DNA of 64,000 bases from Dama dama (taxonomy: Eukaryota > Chordata > Mammalia > Artiodactyla > Cervidae), in NCBI RefSeq assembly GCF_033118175.1, contig NC_083695.1, forward strand, positions 34,241,607 through 34,305,606, written 5' to 3'. The number at the start of each line of letters is the position of its first letter. The stretch's first letter is position 1. The translations under genes were made by a program, and so were the position numbers. Below the pieces are notes generated by a model, which ran no database searches, had not been told where the DNA came from, and saw only the letters and a program-made list of their open reading frames with translations. Positions 1 to 11,602 of this stretch are shown here, piece after piece.

Positions 1-93
1 CCACCACATCTATGCCTGTTTACTAACAGCTGGGCAGAACTGGGCCTGTTAGCTTGCTTCCCAGTTGGGAAAATGGGCAGTGGAATGAAAAGA

Positions 94-190
94 ACCAAGG
101 CTTTGTGGTCAGACCATCCTGTCTTGAAATCTTATGACTGTCTTTCACTAGTTGTTTAACTGCCCTTGAGCTACTTACAAAAATGTTGAA
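94..190 (+). repeat. Possible MIR SINE remnant
   Basis: The order of short blocks (a 'gtggtcagacc'-like segment, then 'cttgaaatc', then 'gtttaactgcccttgagc') follows the MIR layout of an accession-type core followed by the 'gtgaccttgggcaa' region. It is very diverged and could be chance. Confidence 0.3.
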
Positions 191-210
191 TGTGTAATTG
201 TATAAAGTGG

Positions 211-413
211 CAGTTTAGTCATTCAGTCATGTCTGAGGCTTTGCGACCTATGGACTGTAGCTGCCTGGCTCCTCTGTCCATGGAATTCTCCAGGCAAGAA
301 TACTGGAGTGGGTAGCCATTCCCTTCTCCAGGGGATCTGCCTGTCCCAGGGATTGAACCTGGGTCTCCTGCATTGCAGGCAGATTATTTACCGTCTGAGT
401 CACCAGGGAAGCC
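211..413 (-). repeat. Bov-tA SINE (antisense)
   Basis: Read on the minus strand this is a near full-length tRNA-Glu-headed Bov-tA: the tRNA-like head with a pol III B box ('ggttcaatccc' on the minus strand) is at the right end, and the BovB-derived Bov-A tail runs to the left. On the plus strand it opens with the antisense Bov-A tail and closes with 'caccagggaagcc'. This family is restricted to ruminants and places the window taxonomically. Confidence 0.93.
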
Positions 414-1496
414 AACTGTGTAAAGCACTTAACAAATTAGTCAAATAATAGGTCTTAAGTAAGCATAGCCAAGGTTAGTTCTTAAACATGGCACTAGTGA
501 AGCTAAAAATCCACCCTTGACTGTCCATAAGGGCCATTTCACTCTCTGATAGTCATTGGGATTCCTCACAAACATTCAAGATTTCCTCTTTCTGCATGTG
601 GTATGTTTGCACACCTTTGTACCCTTTGGTATGACCAGTGGGCAGAAACTTTAAGAGCCAGCACATAATTTGCAACTTTCTCTTCTTCTTGCTATGCTTG
701 TCAGTCTTGGGTTCTGACCATAAATGGCCAGAATCCATTGCTGATCTATGTTGGACATAGATTGTAAATGAGAAATTTGTGTTGTAAGACAGAATATTTA
801 ATACAGCACAGCCTAGCCTCTTCAAACTGGTACAAATACCTTGGTTTGCCAACTGTCTGACATTGCATAGGCTAAACCCACTTCATCTGACACACATTTT
901 TCATCATTCCCAACTAGAAGCATTCCTGTGTTCAAATTACAGTAGGAACGAGTAAGGGAGAATTCCCTGACTAGACTCTTAGGAGAACAGCTTGAAGGGC
1001 ATGTTCTGTTGGTATTGGGTCTTCATCAAGCCATTTCTTTGCCATCAGGGGCCTTGTTCATACTTGTTTTCAAAACCCAAATATAGTGGTCTTACTTGGG
1101 GAACTAATTGATATTGGAGTGGGGGTGGCAACAGAGCTCTTGTTGGTGAGACTTGAGAGGAAGAGATGATGATGGGAAAGACAGGGTTTAGTAAGAGAAA
1201 CTGTTAATGAATTTTCACAACAGTTCTAGGGTCTTGATAAGCCCTGAGTGATTACAGGAGGGAGGGTCTACATATTAGAAGCTGTGTTCTCTCTGAGCTG
1301 GGCAATGCTCTGAAAAGTAGCCCCCCCACACCTTTTTTATTTGGTTCTAAAAATATCATTGGCCAGTCTAGTGTCTCTAACTACCAGCTGAACATACAGT
1401 CAAAAGGTGAAGTGGAAAATGAGCTGGCAGGTAATATTTAATGTCTCAGTAGCAAAACTTATATTTCCTTGACTTACGGCACTTTCTGAAGTGACC
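414..1496. other. Unique non-coding sequence
   Basis: No repeat or gene was recognised. The frames open here are short and show no domain. It includes a C7 run at 1321-1327 and several GA-rich stretches. Confidence 0.5.
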
Positions 1497-1506
1497 TTTG
1501 TGACTG

Positions 1507-1726
1507 CATGAATGCTTAGTTGCTCAGTTGTGTCAAACTCTTTGTGACCCGTAGGACTGCAGCCTGCCAGGCTCCTCTGTCCATGGGATTTTTCAGGCAA
1601 GAATACTGGAGTGGGTTGCCATATCTTCCTCCAGGGGATCTTCCTGAACCAGAGATCGAACTTGGATCTCCTGTGTCTCTTGCATTGCAGGCAGGTTGTT
1701 TACGCTCTGAGCCACCGGGGAAGCCC
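1507..1726 (-). repeat. Bov-tA SINE with target-site duplication
   Basis: A full-length Bov-tA in antisense, from the antisense tail near 1515 to 'accggggaagccc' at 1726. A perfect 10-bp direct repeat, 'tttgtgactg', flanks it at 1497-1506 and 1727-1736 and fixes the insertion. Open frames on both strands across this block are frames of the SINE, not genes. Confidence 0.93.
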
Positions 1727-1728
1727 TT

Positions 1729-1808
1729 TGTGACTGTGTTATTACCAAAAACAGCTTCAAGTAAAACATGTGACTGTGTTATTACCAAAAACAGCTTCAA
1801 GTAAAACA
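1729..1808. repeat. Perfect 40-bp tandem duplication
   Basis: Two identical 40-bp units (1729-1768 and 1769-1808) start with 'tgtgactgtgttattacc' and end with 'caagtaaaaca'. The first unit overlaps the right target-site duplication of the neighbouring SINE, so the duplication may postdate the SINE. Perfect identity suggests a recent event or a polymorphic two-copy repeat. Confidence 0.95.
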
Positions 1809-2203
1809 GGGAGGGAGGGAAGATGGTGAAGGGAGTGGGTAGCAGGCCACTGCAGAAGAGTTTATATGGTACTTTCCTGCCTCTCTCCCCTCAAAATGTC
1901 CTGACTTTGCAGATTTCCATCTATTGGCCAGAAAATGGGGGTATTGAGCCATAGCGTATAAGACCAAGCTGGGGAGGTGGTGGGCAATTGGTGAGAGTTG
2001 TCCGAGAGGCCCCGAGGCTTTCCCGAGGTTCAGCTTTCTTAGAAATGGTGCTGCTCCATGCAGCTATGACTTGCAGTGTGGTTTAGAAAGGGCTTTCATA
2101 AACCTTGTCTCCATGTTTCCTACAGGGTTGCCTCCAGGATGAGAAATTCCTAGACATTTTAAGTGAAAGCCTTTTATTTCTCATCTCACCCATTTAACTC
2201 CTT
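1809..2203. other. Unique non-coding sequence
   Basis: No gene or repeat recognised. Confidence 0.45.
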
Positions 2204-2218
2204 CAGAATCTTGGGTTT

Positions 2219-2350
2219 ATTTTTTATTTTTTTCTTATTTTTTTTTTTAGCCTCACGCTGTGGCCTGTGGGATCTCAGTTTCCAGACCAGAGATTGAATC
2301 TGTACCCCCTGCTCTGAAAGTGTGTAATCTTCACCACTGGACTGGAAACC
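2219..2350 (-). repeat. CHR-type SINE (antisense) with 15-bp TSD
   Basis: A T-rich left end (antisense poly-A tail) is followed by 'gggatctcagtttccagacc' and 'accactggactgg', the antisense of a tRNA-derived CHR-2-like SINE head. A perfect 15-bp target-site duplication, 'cagaatcttgggttt', lies at 2204-2218 and 2351-2365. The body is shortened compared with other CHR copies in the window. Confidence 0.88.
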
Positions 2351-2365
2351 CAGAATCTTGGGTTT

Positions 2366-2914
2366 CCTTTCTTTGTCAAGTTTCTCTCCCTAAGCTGTTT
2401 GGAACTTGCCCCCCCGCCCCTCTCCGCGGCTGCTCTCGCCTCTCCCTCTGCCCTGCTCTCTGCTCTGAGGTCATCGTGCACTTGGTGGTGCCTCTGTGTT
2501 GTCAGGGTGGCTGTTGGGGGCAGTGGTGATTTGAGGGAATAGGTGGGGACAGGTGAGCTTAACCCTTTCAGACTCTCTACTCTCTGGTCTTGCATCTTCT
2601 AAACCATGAGGTTCTATCGCGTCGATGGGGTGAGCATTTAGTTGGTGAGGCCTGGAGTGCTCAGTGTCTTTCAGGGTGTAAGACAGCTTTGGACAAAAGA
2701 GCCTTCCCTCTGCCATGCCAGCTGCACCGTGTCAAGGAGAACCTCTGGGTCCTGTCAGAGAGAGCTTAGGAACGGCTCGCTTCATGAGAGAAAGCAGCCC
2801 TGTAGATCAGTACCCAGAGGTGACTTGCTAGGTTGTGTAAAGGAGTCCAGGGACAAGGGATCAAATAAGTGATTCCAGTCATCATGTTTATTTTCTTATT
2901 AACACAGAACTGGT
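2366..2914. other. Unique non-coding sequence
   Basis: GC-richer than its surroundings, with a C-rich stretch near 2409-2425. No convincing exon: no long frame bounded by good splice sites. Confidence 0.45.
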
Positions 2915-3135
2915 GTCATGGAGTACTTGCTACATGCTGAGTAAGGCTGGGCAGAACACCTACTGGGTGTCAGCTCATTCAGTCTTTCTACCAGCCTTTT
3001 ACATATGGAGCCACTGAGGCCCAGATAAAGGAAGAAATCTCCCTCAGACCACACTGATGGTTAAATGGGAGAGCTGGGATTAAATGGCTCCTGTGGTTTG
3101 ACTTCAGCTTTACAGTTATTCTAGATTGCCTCTCA
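2915..3135 (-). repeat. MIR SINE (antisense)
   Basis: The block order (crossing from 'tacttgctacatgctgag' to 'gccactgaggcccag', then 'gggagagctgggatta') matches antisense MIR: the 'lasting' end first, then 'gaggaaactgaggc', then 'gcagagctgggattcgaac'. Confidence 0.72.
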
Positions 3136-3582
3136 TGATTTAAATCAGTGTTTTCTTTGAAGATGGGCAGTCATTTCCCCCCCCTCCCCCAGAGGGAGGT
3201 TTGTTTTTTAAAATCACAAATGACCTGTAGAATTCACAGAAGCAGGATCAGAGTGGCTCCTACAGCTCCAGGTTGGAGACCAAAGAAGCCTTAGACCTCT
3301 GTCTGTTACATTTCCTTTTCTCTCCAGTTTCTTCCAAGCCTTCCTGATGTACAAAGACCTTGTGAGGCCTGGGTCGGCTGGGAGTTGAGGGTTCCCAGAG
3401 ACCTCATCCCTTTTATCGCCACCACCTCCGTCCCACCCTGGGTGTGCCTTAGATGGCCATGGCCGCTGTCAGAGGAAGAAGGGGCTTAGCATTTGCCATG
3501 GCTCTGCTGTTGCAGCCTCGGGATGAAGAACCTTGAGACAGATGACTGTGTGCATGACTTTTGGTTCTGGAGGGAAAAGAAG

Positions 3583-3584
<2 letters not shown>
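3136..3584. other. Unique non-coding sequence
   Basis: No recognised repeat or exon. A C-rich patch lies at 3178-3190. Confidence 0.45.
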
Positions 3585-3631
<47 letters not shown>

Positions 3632-3636
3632 CGCGC
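3585..3636. repeat. (TG)n-(CG)n alternating microsatellite
   Basis: About 38 bp of pure TG dinucleotides run directly into 14 bp of CG dinucleotides. It is alternating purine-pyrimidine throughout, the classic Z-DNA-prone composition. Frames reading through it give only Cys-Val or Thr-His repeats and are not genes. Confidence 0.97.
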
Positions 3637-4359
3637 TTGGACTTGCACTCACTTGCATGCACACACCCACCCTGTGAAAAGCCTTGCTCCTGTTGTCTCC
3701 TCAGGGACTGCCGTGCTGGTGATTTCAGCTGTTCCTGCCCCTTTATGATGAAAGGGGAGCGATTACGCTTTTTTGCTGGGTGTCTGTGTTTAGTTGCAGG
3801 GATGTGATAACTACAAATGCTCCCTGGCCGAGACTTTCCCATAAAAGCTCTCTTCTGTCCCAGCTGCTTTCTCTTCGCCTTTGCACTCTCACCCTCATCA
3901 GTGCTGCAGCACAAGGCTGCTCAGGATTTTAAACGAGGGAGAGACATACACACATGCTCAGGTTTCCTTTTCGAGTTTAAAGAAAAAGACACCTCCTCCT
4001 CCAGACCCATCATTATGGGGATCAGCTATGTGCCCCCCACCTTTGCACCACCTCCCTTAAGCTCCTCTCTGAGTTTATACAGAACCCAATTTTTCAGTCT
4101 CTTGGGTGTCTGCTTTTTCTCTGATTCTGAAGAAATAAGAGACGGGTAGAGCAGGGAAGACCGACAAAAGAGATTAAAAAAAAAAAAAAAAATCCCTGAA
4201 CCATTTTTGAGATAAAGCAAGACTTACTAAAAACAATTGGAGAGGAGGGTGAGGAGAAGGGGGTGTTAACCCCCGTGCACGGCCTGTATTCTGCAGCTGG
4301 AGAAGTGTTTTAAGAAAATGCACCATTGTTAAAACTTTTTTTTTTCCCCTGATGGATTT
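3637..4359. other. Unique non-coding sequence with an A17 tract
   Basis: No recognised repeat family. A pure A tract lies at 4176-4192. The sequence just before 4200 is CT-rich. Confidence 0.45.
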
Positions 4360-5300
4360 ATTTATAAGGTAGAGAAATATTTTCCCCATAATTGGGTAAC
4401 TCTTAATAGTAGCAATTGCATATTTATCAGTGTGAGGGGCTGTTATTAATGTAACTGTCAGACCCAAACACATTTCTGCATTAAATCCATTTAGTATGTG
4501 CATTATTCGGGCTCGAATGTCACCGGGACATCAAAGCCCCATAGGCATGGAGAGCTCAGTGCCCTGCTGTGGCTGAGGAACAGGCCCTTGATCAATAAAT
4601 GTAACATGTTAATGCAGAGCAAATAGAATAAAAGATTTCTTTGACAAGACATGAAAAATCACCTTGTGGCAGCTGGCATGTGATGCCGTTTCTGGGGAGA
4701 CACTAGCAAAGTTGATCTGACAAGTAAAGAGGAGAGATGATGGTTGTAAGGTGCTTTTGTTTCAAACTTCTTTCTTGACCTGTCAGGTTTTGAAGGCGCC
4801 TCAATGGCTCTTTTTTGTCATGTGAAAATTGTAGTCTTAGGTAGTTATGAAGCAGTTATCTCTTCTCAAATTGTGAATGCTGCTGTTTAATTGATTCACT
4901 TAGCATTTGAAACTGTCACGCATTAATAATTGCGAAATCCTGTAGATACTGCGCGAGTGTGTCATGCTTAAATGTGTAGTTATCAGAAAATTAATATCCT
5001 TAATGAACCGGTGCTTTCAAACTAACATTGCATGAAATCTCTTTTGCCCTTTCATTTGCCAAAGCCACATCCGCCAGTTTGCCGAGAATCACCTCTCGAC
5101 AGTTTGGTTTCTTGATGCCCGACAAATGCCAGCTTTGCTGTGGGTACATCGCATGCTCAATGACAATAAATATAGTAATTATACTGGAGTTAGTAATTAA
5201 CATAATTGTAGTCAATTACGACAAATACAGTGCAGAGCTAAATAAATGAGAGGGGAGAAATTAGCAAGCTAATTGATTTATCTGTACTTGGCTTTCTATT
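4360..5300. promoter_or_regulatory. Candidate conserved non-coding element, homeodomain-site cluster
   Basis: Repeat-free and AT-rich, yet it retains scattered CpGs. It carries a cluster of ATTA-type homeodomain cores: TAATTA at 5176-5181 and 5194-5199, with further AATT cores at 5203-5208, 5213-5218 and 5270-5274. The texture resembles vertebrate developmental enhancers. Conservation is inferred from composition and was not tested. Confidence 0.4.
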
Positions 5301-5612
5301 ACAACTGGCAGGGCTGTTTTTCTTGGGGTGGGGGGAGAGGAGGGGCAGAAATCCCTACAAGGATTGTTTACAAATAACTGATTTTGTTTTGAAGTTGCTT
5401 TGTCTTTTGACGTATTATGCATCACCCACCCCCAACTCTGCTTACAAGGAGAATGAAAGGAAAGAAAAAGAATTTAAATGCCAAGGGAACATTTTGTGAA
5501 TTTAGCTACATCCAGCCGAATGCTGCATTTAAGGGGAGACAGGATTTGGCTTTTGCTAAGTCTTGAGGGGTTGTGTTTTCTTCTCGGCTATTGTCCTGGT
5601 AAAAGAAAGTTT

Positions 5613-5614
<2 letters not shown>
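5301..5614. other. Unique non-coding sequence
   Basis: No repeat or exon recognised; a G-rich patch lies around 5325-5345. Confidence 0.4.
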
Positions 5615-5662
<48 letters not shown>

Positions 5663-5670
5663 GCGTGCAC
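5615..5670. repeat. (TG)n-(CG)n alternating microsatellite
   Basis: About 34 bp of TG repeat pass into a CG/CA alternating stretch ('gcgcgcgcgcacgcgcgtgc'). It is a second Z-DNA-prone tract, 2 kb from a very similar one at 3585-3636. Confidence 0.96.
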
Positions 5671-8610
5671 GAAATCTTGTCTCAATCAATGATGTGGTCC
5701 TTTCCTGGAAGATACATTTGGGGATTATATGTGCGTGTTAATTTGCTCAGTTTTGTGCTGCTGGCTTGGGGTAGGAGGAGGTGGACATATTTCACTTGAT
5801 TCAAACGCTCTTGCTCTTCTTATGCTTTTTTCTTTAGGTACTCAGAGAAGGGACAGGGAAGGATCGGCCAGTGTTTCTGGAGAGGCTAGGGGCGGGGCTC
5901 CAGCAAGGACCCACTTTCTCCTTTCCACATTTCAAGGTTGGCTGGGATCCTGGGCTGTTGCACTCCTGAGGTTGCCTGGAAAGTTGTGGGGTTTCAGTGC
6001 GCGTGTGTTTCGAGCTGGTTTATTCTGTGCTGCCCGGGGCCCTGGTTAATGATGTTGATCATGCATCTCTGTTCTTTGTTCACCTCTTTTATCAAGACTG
6101 CTGTTTGTGCCTCTCAGGGAAAATCTGTACGTGTTTTAAGGCTTGGGGTCACATCTCAGCACTGTTTGTTTTTTTTTTTTTCCTCGCAACTTTTAGAAAC
6201 AAGATTTTTCCCCTCTACTTTTTGATACAGGATGGGGACTAGCAGCCAGAGATTTTTAAAGGTTGGTAGTGCTTAAAATCTCACCTTGGTCTCACCCAAG
6301 GTTAAAATTGAGTGTTTTTAGGACATGGCGGTGCAGGTATTCAGCATCAGTTGTAACCTTATCAAAGCCCTGTTAATCCCCTGAAAATGAAGCAGTTTAA
6401 CAAATTAAAAATGTGTTTCAAAGCCTTTTACTTTGCTCTTCTTGAAGATTCCACTGGATACGTTCTGAATCTGATAGGAATGGGAGTCAGAGGCAGCAGT
6501 TTTATTTGTATGTAGATGGTACATGTAATCATGTGTGACCAATTCAGTCTTTCTGTTGCAGTAAGATGCTGCCTATATTTTGTAACACCAGAATGTACTC
6601 GGACACTGCTTAGTGTGGTCATTCTTCATGTGCACTTCATTCAGAAATCAATATCTGATGTGAAATATTTATATACAAGGAGTCATTTGAATTATTTAAT
6701 GTTTGCCAGCATAATGGCCTTCCTGATGAAGTCTCAAATTATTTTCGTAAATGCATGGACCTCTGGAGCAGAAAAGACTTTCACAGTTAGAGGTGGGGGA
6801 TGATAGTTGGAATTTGAGCATGATTTAGTTTAGTATGTGTTCAAGAGAAATTGATGATTTCTCTGTGTTGCTTTGTTTATCAAAAATAGATAATTTCCAG
6901 ATACTGTATACCTCCAGAGAGAGCGGTGAGCACCTGTGAGAAGCAGTGAGATGAGAGAAAATGGGTGAAGAAAAACCCTTTTGCTGTTGACCACTGTCAA
7001 AATGTGGCATTTGTAGTGTTGTTGCTGTCTGTAGTCTCTGCCCAGCTGCTAGTTTTTATACTCCGTCTTTTCTCCTTTTCCAAACTCAGCTGTAGAGCAG
7101 ATGTGAGTGGAGCGAGAACATAGGATGGTGGCAAAGGAAGCCTCTTTTCATTTTTATTATTTTACAATTAAAGTTGCCCTCATTGAAGCTAACTTTTTTT
7201 GCCCTTGTGCTGCTTAAAGAAATAATAGCACAGGACATAATTTGGATGAATTCTTTTCAAACAGAATGCTGTTTGCAAAAGCTCCATTTTTCTAAGACAC
7301 TCTTCAGTTTCACCGAGGCAGACTCCCATCTAGATGTTTAAATATACGAGTTTTGAGGTGCCTTGTTCCTCAGAAATTCTAATTAGTTTTTATATTTGTT
7401 CTGCAGCAGCTCTGATGATTGGATCTGCTGAAAAGCATTTTTTTGTGGGGTTGATGGGGCAGGAAGCAAGAAGGGATGAAGTCAAGAGCCTTTCTTGTCA
7501 GTCCGCCTTGAGAAGCTGAAGGAGGGGGCACTTGCCTGCTTGGCTGTCAGTCTTGGGGGTGCGTTGGAATTGCCTGGTGGAGCGCAAATTTTATTTCAGG
7601 GGCTTACTTTTCAGAATGAATTTCTTGTCCTTTCTAAGTGCATCACTGTGGTAGCTCACTGCCTCTGGATTCGAAACCTCCCAAGAGCAGGGAGTGATGA
7701 AGACTCAGAGAGTGGGCCTGGGAAGGCAGGCTGTCTTCACCTGTGCTGACAGCTGAATCGTGAGTCTGTCCTGGTGGCTCTTGCGAATTCTTCCCAAATG
7801 CCTGAGCCGAAATCATATCATAGAAAGATAACCTTCCTTCCGGTTGTAATTGGATGTAGCAAACCAGCACCCTGAATTCTGTTCTTGGAGGCTGGGCTCC
7901 GGTAAGGAAAATCAGGCTGACCTGGGGTATAGAGAAACGCAGGCCACCAGAGACTCCTGAAGGTCATTCTGTCCAGTGTCTTGCCTTTGAGGGGCACTGC
8001 ATTTTTTCCAGTCCACTATGTGATACCCCGAAAGAATGACTGTAGGGGTAAATTTAACCATACAGTGGATGGTTTTTCTTATCTTCTTCCTCTTTAGCTG
8101 GTGGGTGGAAGTCAGGCCTGGGGTACATGTTCTGGAGAATGCCAGGAGGGTTGCAGTGGCCTTTCTAGCTGCCATGTACGACTGGATTCCTCCATGGATG
8201 CACTTGAGGGCCAAGTGACTTCCAAGGTCTTTGAATGACTCTGATGGCCATGACCTAGATGGTCATGTAGCTGAGTGGAGGTGGGGACTGCTCAGGATAG
8301 CAAGGGTTCGCCAGAGCTGTCTGGAGATGTCTGCAAGGGCTGAGGACTTGGGTCATTGTTCTTAGGAAGTCCCTTCTGTTCATTATAGATCTGTAAATAT
8401 TCAGGGCATGCCTGGTTTCCCAGCACCTGAAACTTAAAGATGTGGTACTTCCCCTGGCAAATGCTCTCATGTTCAGTGTGGAGAGAAGACTAATTCAGGT
8501 GAAGTTATTAGAACAATGCAGGGCCACAGCCAAACCTACCAGCAGCTTTGAGAAATTTGTGGTTCTTTTCTGTTGGGAAGTTTGTTGAGGGTGAGTTAGA
8601 GAGCTGGTGG
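5671..8610. other. Long unique repeat-poor interval
   Basis: Nearly 3 kb without a recognisable interspersed repeat. It has AT-rich parts with ATTA cores (7140-7460) and no frame with domain-like content. Possible regulatory sequence, on texture alone. Confidence 0.4.
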
Positions 8611-8912
8611 TATAGTTGCTTTACAATGTTGTGTTAATTTCTGCTGTACTGCAGAGTGAGTCAGTGATGCATATGCATATATCCCCTCAGTTTTGAATTT
8701 CCTTCCCATTTAGGTCGCCAAAGAGCCTTGAGCAGAGTTCCCTGTGCTCTGTAATAGGTTCTGATTAGTTACCTGTTTGATATACAGTTGTGTATACTTG
8801 TCAATCCCAATCTCCCAGTTCATTCCACTTCCCCTTCCCTTCCTTGGAGTCCTACATTTGTTCTCGAAGTCCATCTCTATTTCTACTTTGCAAGTAAGTT
8901 CATCTGGTTACT
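8611..8912 (-). repeat. L1 3' UTR fragment (antisense)
   Basis: The run from 'gctttacaatgttgtgtta' through 'ctgtgctctgtaataggt' to 'caagtaagttcatctg' is the antisense 3' UTR of ruminant L1, the same block as at 40820-41400 and 58808-59150. Confidence 0.75.
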
Positions 8913-9674
8913 TCTTCGGTCCTCATGGCAAGCTAGGTATTCTTCACAGTTTAAAGTCAGGAAATGTGAGTGTGCTGAATTTAAGGGACTTTCCCCACAG
9001 TACACAGCTGGTCGGGGAGGAGCCAAGGTCTAAATGCAGTTTTGCACAACCATGAAGCCTACCTCCTTGGCTCCCACATTGTGTTGGATTCCATTGTGTT
9101 TCCCACAATTCCAGTCGATTGTGGTCTTTGAGACCTTTGCCTGGTGAGCTGGTGTAGGTTGGTGACTAACTGGTGGAGAAGAGGAAAATTGTCTTCCAGG
9201 CCAACAGGTGATAGCTCTTCCTGTGTTCTCGCTTCAAGACTGTTGTTGGTTTTTCTTCCCAAACTTATATCTGACCTTATCGTATTTCAGCGTAGATAAA
9301 ACTTTAGGCAGTGAATCTTTAGATCAAATGCCAGTATTTTAGAAGTCTAGAAAATTAGGTTGGGTTAACTTGTCCTGTTCCTTTAGGAAGATCAACAACA
9401 ACAAAAATAGAGCAAACTTCATTGTGCTTTAATAAGGGGACTCTGGGGGTTGAGCCTCCATAGTTTTTGGATACATCTCAGGTGTGAGTTCTATTGCTGC
9501 TGCTCTTCATCCAGACAACCTTTCAGGAAGCATGAGTCTCTGTTTTCTTCTCAGTTACAGGCAAAGCATACTATTCACTTTTTTCCTCGGGAAATCTCTG
9601 AGTGGCACAGGAGATAGCTTATATGGATGCAAATGCTTTGTCAATCACTAAATACTACACAACTATGGTGCATT
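8913..9674. other. Unique non-coding sequence
   Basis: No gene or repeat recognised. Confidence 0.4.
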
Positions 9675-9800
9675 TTTCCCCAGTTTTATTGACATATAAT
9701 TGATTATATTGCATTGCATTAGGTGACAATCTACAACATAATGGCTTGATAAATGTGTATATTGCAAAATGATTTCCACAATAAGTTAACATCATATAAT
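9675..9800 (-). repeat. Old L1 3'-end fragment (antisense)
   Basis: 'cagttttattgacatataat', then 'ctacaacataatggcttga' and 'aatgatttccacaataagtt' match the antisense 3' UTR of mammal-wide L1M elements. Confidence 0.7.
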
Positions 9801-9974
9801 GTATTGCATGATGCATTATTGTCATTGTAATTTTAAAATTTTGAATGAGAAACTGAAATTTTGCTAGTTTGAAGCTCAGAATCTTTGTTGGAGACCACAA
9901 AGTCAGGGGACTTTTGGCTGGAGGTGCTTTGGTGGAAAAACTGAAATCATGAGACAGGATACCTAACTATTAGT

Positions 9975-10125
9975 CTTCACTCCATCACAGATGATCTATG
10001 ACCTACTGAGCAAGTCATTTAATCTGTATTGTGACTTTCCAGACAGGGGATAATGGTACTCACCTATCAGAGTTTTGAAGATCAAATGAAATACTGAATG
10101 TAAGAAGAGTTTTGCTCCTGTGGGT
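9975..10125 (+). repeat. MIR SINE
   Basis: Order of blocks: 'tatgacctactgagcaagtc', 'aatctgtattgtgactttc', 'ggggataatggtactcacc', 'tcagagttttgaagatcaaa'. This is the sense MIR core through to the 'ggattaaatgag' region. Confidence 0.75.
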
Positions 10126-10784
10126 TGTGGACCAAGACAGCAATTATCCCTGGAATCATTAATTTCATTTTTGATACTTCTGGTTTTTTCAGCTGAATCA
10201 TCTTGGAGAGGATTTTGCCTAGGTTCATGTGGCATTTGCTATTTGTGATTCTTGTGCAAATAAAAGGGAGATCGTAGTCCTATGGTGTATTTCCTTGCCA
10301 GGAGCATGTGACTATTTTCCATATCCCTAAGTTTATCCTATCTGATTTTCTCTTTTACTAAAGGTTTGCCTTTTCTGTTATTTCTGATCTGCATTGATCA
10401 GTTCTATTGTAACTAACAGTTTCTGTGTTAGCTTTTTTACAAAAAGGGCTTCTTAGAAGCCTTGTCCCAGAAGTAATTGTAAAATTAGATGGTGCATGTT
10501 TAGATAGTGCTGAGGGAGATAAAAAGTGGAGATCTGAGATTGATCTACTATTAAAAGAAGACTGTGCTTCCGAAGTATAAACTAGTCAGATGATAGAAAA
10601 GGTGAGGAACATGAGCCAGGCAATCTAGACAGCAACTGCTCTGGATTTAGCAAAGAAATTTCTGTTGGCTGTACAAAAGCATTTTTGTCAGTTTTGTCTG
10701 CAAACTGTGTCATGTTGAGCTGCCCACTGTTCAACCATTCCTTTCTCCCACATACACAAGTACTAATGATGTAGCGTCAACTAA
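10126..10784. other. Unique non-coding sequence
   Basis: No gene or repeat recognised. Confidence 0.4.
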
Positions 10785-10965
10785 GTTATTTAGTGCTTAC
10801 CATTCTATCTCACTGAACCTTCCCAACTTTATGATTAAAAAAAAACTGTTTACAAGTAAATCAAGGCTTAGATTGGTCAAGTACCTCCCCCAGTGTCATA
10901 TAGTAAAAGTGGAAGCGGGATTGACCTGGACTGCCTTTGTAACAGTCCTCCTGTCATCCCATGAT
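10785..10965 (-). repeat. MIR SINE (antisense)
   Basis: 'tatttagtgcttaccattc', 'ctcactgaaccttccc', 'caagtacctcccccagtgtc' and 'gtggaagcgggattgac' follow the antisense MIR consensus order. Confidence 0.68.
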
Positions 10966-11031
10966 ACCTGTGCTGTGCTTCATAGACCCAAATACCGTGA
11001 GAGGGATAGAGGTAGGTAGGTTGGTTTAACC

Positions 11032-11602
11032 CAGTGGTTTTTAAGAATGATTTTTCTAGTGGCAGGATCCTTGTTCCACAAAAATTTATATAGACTGTTA
11101 TGAAGTAAAATGGTTTTAGTATTTTTTAAGGTGAGCCAGCAAAAAGCAGTGAAGCTGTTCAGATGAACCCTGGGTTTGATATTGAGGGGAGAGACAGAAT
11201 GCAATCTTATACTTGCCACAGTGTTCAGATTATTCCTGCATTTGGTTCAGAGTGTGCACGATCGAAATACTGATTCACTCAATGAGTAGTTGCAAATGGT
11301 AACAATTTTCTTTCCCCCTTAAATTTCACCTTGCAAATAACAGGAAATTTTTTAACTAGACAATTGTAGGAAGAAACTTGGAGATCTGTACAAAATGAGT
11401 TAATTTGTCAGCACAAGATAATATGCTGTTCTGCAGTGTGTTGAAATTTGGTATCAAACGTACTTGAGAGAACATACTGCTCTTAAATTAGTAAAAATTG
11501 TTAAAGTAATTTAAAAGTTGAATTCAAATTAGTCATTTGAAGTAACTCGGAAACCGCTTGTGGTACTCTAGGGTTCTGTGGAACACAGCTTGAGAACCAC
11601 TG
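11032..11602. mobile_element. hAT-type (Charlie/MER-like) DNA transposon remnant
   Basis: The 571-bp element starts 'cagtggtttttaa' and ends 'ttgagaaccactg'. These are inverted termini of the mammalian hAT-Charlie type. The flanking 8-mers 'gtttaacc' (11024-11031) and 'gtctaaca' (11603-11610) agree at six of eight positions, as expected for an aged 8-bp hAT target-site duplication. The interior has no transposase frame, so it is non-autonomous. The exact family is not assigned. Confidence 0.7.

Noticed and set aside
553..852. 99-codon antisense frame
   Set aside because: No domain, no codon-like composition and no splice context. The sequence is unique but looks like chance.
1516..1804. 94-codon frames on both strands
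   Set aside because: They lie in a Bov-tA SINE and the adjoining 40-bp duplication.
3449..3914. Cys-Val and Thr-His repeat proteins on both strands
   Set aside because: They are translations of the TG/CG microsatellite.
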